Shown: positions 15,318-20,729 of the stretch, piece after piece | Layout of the letters: every line of letters begins with the position of its first letter | How positions within the stretch are numbered: position 1 is the stretch's first letter | Assembly (NCBI GenBank): GCA_964384025.1 | Contig: CAYLJJ010000102.1 | Location: 1 to 20,729 of the forward strand | DNA from: CAYLJJ01 sp964384025 | GTDB lineage: Bacteria; Myxococcota_A; Bradymonadia; UBA7976; UBA1532 | Length of the DNA: 20,729 nucleotides | Reading direction: 5' to 3' | Notes under the pieces: generated by a model | What the model was told of the DNA's origin: nothing | Seen by the model: only the letters and a program-made list of their open reading frames with translations | The model's database searches: none | Program-made: the position numbers and the translations under genes

Positions 15318-15418
15318 AGAAAATGAGGGGGACAGTTCGGTTGAGGAATCCCAGAGGAGGTGCAGTCGCTTAAGCCCTTCAGTTAGCATAAGTGCTCCTG
15401 AGTTTGAGGTGCTTTAAA

Positions 15419-17566
15419 ATGTCTCCTGAGAAGAACGCGATCCTGCTGCTTTTGCTCTTGATCTTCAGTGGCTGTAAGAGCGTCAGTGGAGGCAAGGCTG
15501 ATCCCGGTACGGTGGGGGCCGCCTGCGAAGAGCTTGAAGATTGTGATGAGGTCGAGGAGGGCAGCCCTGTCTGCCTCAAGATGCCTGAGGGTTACTGTTC
15601 GGCTGAGTGCGGTGGAGGCCCCTGGGATTGTGACGACCAATCGATCTGTGATCAGCTCGGAGATCAAGCTTTCTACTGCTTAGATGGCTGCTTGACAGGC
15701 AACGGTAACGAGGATTGCCGTGAGGATTACCGCTGCAGCCTGCGCCCCGAGGTAATCAACCTAGATGGCGCTGAAGTGGGAGTCTGTCTGCCTAGATGTG
15801 AGGTGAACACCGACTGCGAGGCGGGCCAACGCTGTGATCAAGCTACGGGTGACTGTATCCCCAAGGGAGCGCGAATAACCGGCGACCCCTGCTCCAGTAA
15901 CGGGAGCTGTAATGGGGGCCTCTGCCTCAAGAGCATCGCTTTCCGAGGAGGCTACTGTTCAGGGCAATGCGGAAGCCAGTTTGAGGGCTGTGAGCCGGGC
16001 AGCCACTGCGCCACCCTGGATGGAGCCGCTGTCTGTCTGAGCGACTGCGGCTCAGGCTGTCGTACAGATGAGGGTTATAAGTGCCGAGAGCTGGCCAGCA
16101 TCAAGGATCAATCGGGCCAAGAGCAGCCGATCAAGATCTGTATGCCCAAGTGCCAGAGCGACGAGGAGTGTGGTGAGGGGATGCACTGTGAGCCTCAGAG
16201 CGGAGACTGCGTCGAAGGAGTTGGAGCACCCAACCCCCTAGGGGCTTTCTGTAATGGGAACGACGATTGTGAGTCTGGGCGCTGTCTTCAGGGTGAGGAG
16301 TGGCCCAATGGCTACTGCAGCGAAGAGTGTGAAGGTGCTCCCTGTTTGGTGGTTTGCCAACGCGATCTAGATTGCCGTCCTGGCTATGTCTGTGGAGAGG
16401 AGGGTTGTGTGGGGGCTTGTCGTGGAGATGGCGACTGTCAAGAGGGGCAGCGCTGTAACCCCTCTACAGGGCACTGCTCCACCCCCTCAACTGGAGGCAG
16501 TGAGTTGCATATGGTGGAGATCGCCTCTGATGTACAAGTGAGCGGTGAGTTGAGCCAGGAGATGAGCCTGAGAATCCCTGAAGGGACCCAGGGCTTCGCC
16601 ATCATCGCTGAGGGCAGCGGCGCAGACCTGATGATCATCGGTCGGATGAGCGGCCCCTCTGGAGAACTCCTCTACGACTTCCAAGATCCTTTCAACAGCG
16701 CCCTTCAGTTCTATCCTGGTGCAGATCAGATCACCCAGATGGTGCCCACCAATCCCCGCTCCACCCCGCGCGCAGGGCAATATAGGTTTCAGTTGATCAA
16801 GGATGGTGCTCAGAAGCGCGTCCAGGTTCAGGCGGTGCTCAAGACTGGGGATGGAGAGCCCAGCGAGGGGGCCTTGGATGTCAACCTCTTCTTTGCTCGA
16901 GTCAACGGTCTGAGCGCGGCACAGGCTCGCTCCGACAGCGACTTTCAGAGCGCCATCCAAACCCTCAAAAATATCTATCAACGCCGCAAGATCAACCTCG
17001 GAAAGTTAAGCTACTGCGACCTCTCCAGCGCCGACGCTGACCGCTACTCCATCATCGAGGATGTAGAGGGTCCCTCATCGGAGTTGAGTCAGATGTTTGA
17101 GGTCTCCTCCCAGGCGGGAGCGCTGGGCTGTAACCCAGAGCGGGCGCTCAACTTCTTCCTGGTGCAAGAGATCGTCGGTGGTCGTGCGGGCTATATCATC
17201 CTGGGCATCTCGGGAGGGATCCCTGGACCTCCAGGGCTCCACGGAAGCAGCCACAGCGGTGTAGCGGTGACCATGACCGACTTTCGCCACCACCCGGAGC
17301 AGCTGGGGATGACTATGGCTCATGAGGGGGGACACTATCTGGGGCTCTTTCATACGACAGAGGCGGAGGGCACCGCCTTCGATCCACTCTCAGACACTCC
17401 AGAGTGTGACAACAGCCGTGATCGTAACGGTGATGGGATCCTGGACTATGGAGAGTGCGCAGGGGTGGGAGCTGAGAACTTGATGTTTTGGGCGGCGGGT
17501 ACAGAAGCCAAGGAGGTCTCCAATGATCAGGGCTTTGTCCTGCGCGCCAACCCCGCGTTGCAATAA
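15419..17566 (+). CDS. Cysteine-rich lipoprotein zinc metalloprotease (pappalysin-like, M43-type motif)
   Basis: This protein has 715 residues. It begins MSPEKNAILLLLLLIFSGC, a lipoprotein signal with anchored Cys19. Residues ~30-360 are tandem Cys-rich modules (CEELEDCDEVEEGSPVC, CQSDEECGEGMHC, CRGDGDCQEGQRC), probably binding or spacer domains. A beta domain (~370-480) follows, then the catalytic domain. This has HEGGHYLGLFH at 635-645, the extended HExxHxxGxxH zinc motif, and NLMFW further on as a likely Met-turn. Its spacing and the adjacent DTPECDNSRDRNGDG segment fit pappalysin-like M43 peptidases. It would act on extracellular proteins at the cell surface. The start is ATG at 15419, with GAGG nine bases upstream; the frame extends to 15392 but that would spoil the signal peptide. 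The HEAT-like gene follows by 30 bp, a probable operon. Confidence 0.9.
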   Translation: MSPEKNAILLLLLLIFSGCKSVSGGKADPGTVGAACEELEDCDEVEEGSPVCLKMPEGYCSAECGGGPWDCDDQSICDQLGDQAFYCLDGCLTGNGNEDCREDYRCSLRPEVINLDGAEVGVCLPRCEVNTDCEAGQRCDQATGDCIPKGARITGDPCSSNGSCNGGLCLKSIAFRGGYCSGQCGSQFEGCEPGSHCATLDGAAVCLSDCGSGCRTDEGYKCRELASIKDQSGQEQPIKICMPKCQSDEECGEGMHCEPQSGDCVEGVGAPNPLGAFCNGNDDCESGRCLQGEEWPNGYCSEECEGAPCLVVCQRDLDCRPGYVCGEEGCVGACRGDGDCQEGQRCNPSTGHCSTPSTGGSELHMVEIASDVQVSGELSQEMSLRIPEGTQGFAIIAEGSGADLMIIGRMSGPSGELLYDFQDPFNSALQFYPGADQITQMVPTNPRSTPRAGQYRFQLIKDGAQKRVQVQAVLKTGDGEPSEGALDVNLFFARVNGLSAAQARSDSDFQSAIQTLKNIYQRRKINLGKLSYCDLSSADADRYSIIEDVEGPSSELSQMFEVSSQAGALGCNPERALNFFLVQEIVGGRAGYIILGISGGIPGPPGLHGSSHSGVAVTMTDFRHHPEQLGMTMAHEGGHYLGLFHTTEAEGTAFDPLSDTPECDNSRDRNGDGILDYGECAGVGAENLMFWAAGTEAKEVSNDQGFVLRANPALQ

Positions 17567-17596
17567 CAAACATCTCATGATCCAGAGAGAGAGAAG

Positions 17597-18184
17597 ATGA
17601 AGAGTTTGCTCCCCTGTTTGCTGCTCAGTGTCGCCTGGGCTCAGCGCGGCCCTGTCTCTGCCGCCTTTGAAGCTCCCCCTGAGATTCAACGCCTCCCCTC
17701 CAGAGCGCCGCTCTCAGAGAAGGAGATCCTACACACGCTGCGGGCTTGGTTTACGGGCTATGAATTTGTCCCAGGCCCTGAGCACTTTGCTCGCTTGGGG
17801 CCTCAAGCGACTCCGCTTCTAGTCCGCTTGGCTCTGAATGAGAAAGAGAGCCTCTTGCTGAGGTCCCGCGCAGTCTCCTCGATGCTGCATCTACCCTCTC
17901 AGGAGAGCGAGGCTGCCCTCTTGGGTCTCGCAGAGGGGAGCAGCTTCCCCACCCTCCTGCGCCGCAAATCGATACGGGTGCTGGCCCTCAGCTATCAAAA
18001 CAAGCACCTCCCACTGATCTCAAATATCTTCCGCCAGAGCAGCAAAGATCGGCTCCTCAGAGAGAGCTGCGCTCGCGCCCTGGGAGAGATCGGCCCAGGG
18101 GCGCGCTCTATCCGTAAGGAGCTGGCCCTAGAGGAGCCCTCTCTCCGAGTACGAGAGCTACTGAAGGCCAAGCAGATTCGATGA
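17597..18184 (+). CDS. Exported HEAT-like repeat protein
   Basis: This 195-residue protein has a likely N-terminal signal peptide (MKSLLPCLLLSVAWA). Most of the rest forms helical pairs of HEAT type: RLGPQATPLLVRLAL, LLLRSRAVSSMLHL, LLRRKSIRVLALSYQ, LLRESCARALGEIGP. HEAT repeats make protein-binding solenoids, and no catalytic residues are visible. The ATG at 17597 has the purine-rich AGAGAGAAG immediately upstream. The gene lies 30 bp after the metalloprotease gene on the same strand, so cotranscription is likely and an accessory or partner role in the envelope is possible (inference). Confidence 0.75.
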   Translation: MKSLLPCLLLSVAWAQRGPVSAAFEAPPEIQRLPSRAPLSEKEILHTLRAWFTGYEFVPGPEHFARLGPQATPLLVRLALNEKESLLLRSRAVSSMLHLPSQESEAALLGLAEGSSFPTLLRRKSIRVLALSYQNKHLPLISNIFRQSSKDRLLRESCARALGEIGPGARSIRKELALEEPSLRVRELLKAKQIR

Positions 18185-18542
18185 GCACAGTACAAGCTCC
18201 CTGGATCAAAGAAATTCAAGCGAAAATCTGGGAAAAGTAGTCTCCCTTAGAGAGTAGCAGCGGAGATAAAATCTCCTCAGCAGTCCATGTTCATGCACAT
18301 CAGCAGGGACCCATGCTCCTTTTCCTCGATCTCTACGCTGAGTTTGTTCTGCTGAACAGGCGTCCATTAAACACCAATAATTATATAAGGATAGCAGGAT
18401 TACTTGGAATATGTTTGGAGATGCTGCGGCAGCGCCAAGAAAGCATATGCCACAGCTTATGGCTGCGTCACCTGCTTCGCCGACTCCGGCCACTGGTGAT
18501 GTGGCTGGAGTATGTTCACGCCGCCCCAGTTCCTCTTAACTC
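18185..18542. other. Intergenic region between convergent genes, nothing recognised
   Basis: These are about 358 bp between the HEAT-like gene (plus) and the four-helix-bundle gene (minus). A 95-codon minus frame (18206-18493) has no ribosome binding site and no recognisable composition. No strong terminator hairpin with a T-tract was found. Confidence 0.4.
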
Positions 18543-18899
18543 TCAGACCAGAGCGCGTAGCTCTTGACGGTGCCTGCTCAGCATCTCCACCAACAAAAGC
18601 AGCTCTTCCCGAGCCCTGGTGAGGGCCTCAAACTCCAAAAGCTCGAGGCTGCGACAGATGTCGATGATCGCCGCGCTCTCCACCGCTGAGGCACGCGCGA
18701 TGCCAACATATCTGGCGTTCTCTGCAGGGCTGGCGCTGCCAGAGCCCTCGGCGATATTGAGCACAATAGAGATGGAGGCGCGTTGAAAATGCTCTTTGAG
18801 TCCAGAATTTCCTCTAGGGAGCTGCTCACTCAACTCTCTCGCTGTGCTGAGGAACTCTAAAGCGGATGGATATACCTTGAGCCTCTCAAAGCTGAACAT
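18543..18899 (-). CDS. Four-helix-bundle protein (S23/IVS-type)
   Basis: This 118-residue all-helical protein is the normal length of the family first found in 23S rRNA intervening sequences. The conserved core is present: FERLKVYPSALEFLSTARELSEQ, LKEHFQRASISIVLNIAEGSG (family signature near I-x-x-N-I-A-E-G), and ARYVGIARASAVESAAI, followed by two more amphipathic helices. The biochemical role is unknown; the fold forms oligomers. It is free-standing here, with no rRNA nearby. The start ATG at 18899 has AGGAG seven bases upstream. It is 84 bp downstream of the TraB-family gene on the same strand. Confidence 0.9.
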   Translation of the reverse strand: MFSFERLKVYPSALEFLSTARELSEQLPRGNSGLKEHFQRASISIVLNIAEGSGSASPAENARYVGIARASAVESAAIIDICRSLELLEFEALTRAREELLLLVEMLSRHRQELRALV

Positions 18900-18983
18900 T
18901 CCAATTCTCCTGTTTGCTTCTATATCCTCTCTTCGGTCCAGCGTCGGCGCTGTCGCAGGATTCTTTTTATTTTGAAGAGGGCT

Positions 18984-20144
18984 TTAAAGGAGAGCCAAGA
19001 CATAGGCGGTACCTATCCAGGCACCCAGGGCAGAGCCCAAGGTCGCTAGAGCAGCGACCAAGAGAACCCGAGAGAAGCGGTTGCTGTAGATCCCTCGGAT
19101 GCTCATCATATCTTCATTGAGGCGCTCGGCGTCTCCCACCGTGGGTTTACGAAGCCAAGCTTCTACCAAGCCCACCACCATACCCGCCCCGATGGTGGGA
19201 TTTAGAGAGGTGATTGGAGAGGCGATCACCGCCGTGAGGGCAGAGAGAAGCTTGGCGCCTCCGATGAGGCTCATCACCCCCGCTACGATGGAGTTGGGTA
19301 GAACCCAGGCCAAAAGCAGCTCTTTGAGCCCTGTCTCTGAGTGTTCCTGATAACCTAAGTAGAAGGCTGCCAGGATGATCGCGGGGATGATCCATTTGAT
19401 GATGCGTCCCAAACGACCTGGAGGAGGGATGGTGGAGAGGGCCTCACGATCACACAGCTCTCCCTGATGTTGAAGCATCCCTGCGACATGCCCCGCGCCC
19501 ACCACAGCGACGATACACTCCCCCGGAGCCTCCTCAATGGCGGACATCAGATAACGGTCTCGCTCATCGATGAGAGGCTCCTTGACCTGAGGCATCACCC
19601 GCGCGAACTCCGCCATCATCTCTGAGAGCGCATCCTTCTCCTTGAGCTTCTCCAGATCCTCTTCGCTGATCTCCTGGCGGCTGAAGCTGGCCTCTGTAAG
19701 GGCTCCCATCACCTTGAGCTTGTTGAAAAAGGAGAGGTTGCGCCAGGTGCGCTTGAGGGTAGCTTGAATATCTCGATCTGCTAAGACGAGTTCAGCCCCC
19801 AGCTCCTCAGCGGCCTTAACCGCCTCCATCTGCTCTGCCCCCGGCTTGACTCCCAGCTTCTCCCCTAAGCGTCGTTGATAGGAACTCAAAGCGAGGTTTG
19901 CCAGGACAAAGAGGACCTTCTTTTGGCGAATCACCTCGAAGATATTCAGCTTTCTTAGACGACCCTCATCTTGGATCGCTTGGAAGCGAGTGGCGCAGAG
20001 TTCAATACAGACCGTGTCAGGATGCACCATCTCAATGGTCTCACGGACCTCTTGGATGCTGCGTTCAGAGATATGGGCGGTTCCTATGAGGTAGATGCGA
20101 CGATCTCTCTGCTCTAGGAGGGTGACATTGGGGCCAAGTTCCAT
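18984..20144 (-). CDS. TraB/PrgY family membrane protein
   Basis: This is a 386-residue protein. The N-terminal soluble TraB domain has GTAHIS at 21-26, CIELC with E48, DERDRYL at 193-199 and GAGH at 216-219, the conserved set of TraB/PrgY (Tiki-like) proteins. The C-terminal part (~247-386) has about four membrane segments (IIPAIILAAFYLGY, SIVAGVMSLIGGAKLL, ITSLNPTIGAGMVVGLVEAW, LLVAALATLGSALGAW). In Enterococcus, family members reduce pheromone activity; relatives are proposed metalloproteases. The role in this organism is unknown. The ATG at 20144 lacks a good Shine-Dalgarno, but no better start precedes the GTAHIS motif. A TATAAA-like -10 exists upstream on the minus strand near 20219, without a well-spaced -35. 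Confidence 0.9.
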   Translation of the reverse strand: MELGPNVTLLEQRDRRIYLIGTAHISERSIQEVRETIEMVHPDTVCIELCATRFQAIQDEGRLRKLNIFEVIRQKKVLFVLANLALSSYQRRLGEKLGVKPGAEQMEAVKAAEELGAELVLADRDIQATLKRTWRNLSFFNKLKVMGALTEASFSRQEISEEDLEKLKEKDALSEMMAEFARVMPQVKEPLIDERDRYLMSAIEEAPGECIVAVVGAGHVAGMLQHQGELCDREALSTIPPPGRLGRIIKWIIPAIILAAFYLGYQEHSETGLKELLLAWVLPNSIVAGVMSLIGGAKLLSALTAVIASPITSLNPTIGAGMVVGLVEAWLRKPTVGDAERLNEDMMSIRGIYSNRFSRVLLVAALATLGSALGAWIGTAYVLALL

Positions 20145-20308
20145 CGGGGGGCTTTACCATCCCCCTGCAGGTGTCGCAAGCTCAGGAGGATCAGCGCTGC
20201 TCCAGTTCGCGCGGGTTTTATAATCAGACTCCTCCTCTTGTGGGAGCAGGCAAAAGCGCGAGGCCTTGAGAAGATGAAGTCCCCAAACAACCAAAAAGCC
20301 AAAGGAAG
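20145..20308. other. Short intergenic region
   Basis: No gene was found between the TraB-family gene and the repeat-protein gene on the same strand. A TTATAAAA sequence on the minus strand near 20218 could be a -10 for the TraB gene, but no matching -35 is seen at normal spacing. Confidence 0.3.
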
Positions 20309-20729
20309 CTACATCCCAAAGCGAAAGTGCTCACTCTCTGCCTCTCTGATCCGCTGCGCCTGAATCGCCCTAAAGCGAAAGCGCTCACTCTGCACCTCTC
20401 TGTTCCATTGCGTCTGAACCACCCCACCGATGAAGCGGTAACGAGCGCAGCGCCCATCGATGAGTTGACAGAGCGGCGAAGCAGCATCAGCGCCCAGATC
20501 GGGCCTGGGGAGATCCTCTAGCCGTTCTTGATCCATCTCAGAGAGCGCTTCATCCCGCGTAGGAAGATCTTCTGCTAACCCCTCATCCAGCGTGGAGAGT
20601 TCCTCCATTGATCCCTTATCCAGCGTAGGGAGATCTTCTGTTGATCCCTCATCCAGCGTGGAGAGTTCCTCCACTGATCCCTTATCCAGCGTAGGGAGAT
20701 CTTCTGCTGATCCCTCATCCAGCGTGGAG
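20309..20729 (-). CDS. Partial tandem-repeat protein (3' end of gene, start beyond window)
   Basis: The minus frame is open to the window edge, so the first ~20 codons shown are internal. It encodes alternating 11-residue units of the form E-E-L-S-T-L-D-E-G-S-x and E-D-L-P-T-L-D-K-G-S-x, encoded by a 66-bp DNA period. The units decay into ALSEMDQERLEDLPRPDLG. After this come a small Cys pair (CQLIDGRC) and a tail with two imperfect ~16-residue repeats (QTQWNREVQSERFRF and IQAQRIREAESEHFRF). The acidic low-complexity repeats suggest a flexible exported or surface linker, but the N-terminus is missing and no family is recognised. An internal ATG at 20674 lies within a repeat unit and is probably not the true start. 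Confidence 0.6.
   Translation of the reverse strand, partial: STLDEGSAEDLPTLDKGSVEELSTLDEGSTEDLPTLDKGSMEELSTLDEGLAEDLPTRDEALSEMDQERLEDLPRPDLGADAASPLCQLIDGRCARYRFIGGVVQTQWNREVQSERFRFRAIQAQRIREAESEHFRFGM
20560..20729. repeat. 66-bp in-frame tandem repeat (33-bp half units)
   Basis: The word CCTCATCCAGCGTGGAG recurs at 20581, 20647 and 20713, exactly 66 bp apart. A related half unit (CTTATCCAGCGTAGGGAG) sits 33 bp between. The copies are nearly identical at DNA level, implying recent expansion. The array continues past the window edge. Confidence 0.9.

Noticed and set aside
18206..18493. A 95-codon minus-strand frame in the intergenic region
   Set aside because: It has no ribosome binding site, an odd Cys/Ala/Arg composition, and no recognisable family.

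Overview
The window looks like a chromosomal segment of a predatory or surface-protein-rich deltaproteobacterium-like organism (Myxococcota, perhaps close to Bradymonadales). The basis is several large, very cysteine-rich exported proteins, Asp-rich loops of the type C-x-D-G-x-D-N-D-G-D-G-x-I-D, a C-terminal Cys/hydrophobic/Arg-Arg-Arg sorting-like tail, and a tyrosine recombinase of a style common in that phylum. This placement is an inference from protein style. No rRNA is present to confirm it.

Layout: (1) 1-1320 is a broken cysteine-rich exported protein gene. (2) 1374-4058 (minus) holds a cation/proton antiporter fused to a nucleotide-binding-like domain and a PTS EIIA domain, followed by a VOC-family protein. 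(3) 4129-6624 is an AT-rich island bracketed by two diverged copies of a ~150-bp repeat. It contains one long minus-strand gene split by an in-frame TGA. The right repeat copy carries a small palindromic insertion with a target duplication that the left copy lacks. (4) 6946-8613 is a scrap yard: an intact NADPH-dependent FMN reductase, a truncated and frameshifted DoxX-like gene, a decayed tyrosine recombinase with two in-frame TGA codons (one at the catalytic Arg), a 17-bp-arm palindrome and two dif-like sites, all just beyond the 3' end of tmRNA. (5) 8614-8970 (minus) is the tmRNA gene ssrA with a strong sigma-70-type promoter and a readable tag ANDDMEIALAA. (6) 9009-14529 (minus) is a Cys-rich secreted protein, a deoxynucleoside kinase and a 980-aa repeat lipoprotein. 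The kinase start overlaps the lipoprotein stop. (7) 14658-18184 (plus) is a site-2-protease-family membrane protein, a cysteine-rich lipoprotein metalloprotease and a HEAT-like exported protein. (8) 18543-20729 (minus) is a four-helix-bundle protein, a TraB/PrgY-family membrane protein, and the 3' part of a gene encoding tandem 11/22-residue repeats.

The ordinary genes are intact and dense. Nearly all the broken genes lie between the left window edge and tmRNA, which fits an old, decaying mobile region whose integrase used the tmRNA 3' end. The most interesting parts are the dif-like paired sites beside the dead integrase, the repeat-bracketed island with its nested MITE-like insertion, and the gene split by TGA.
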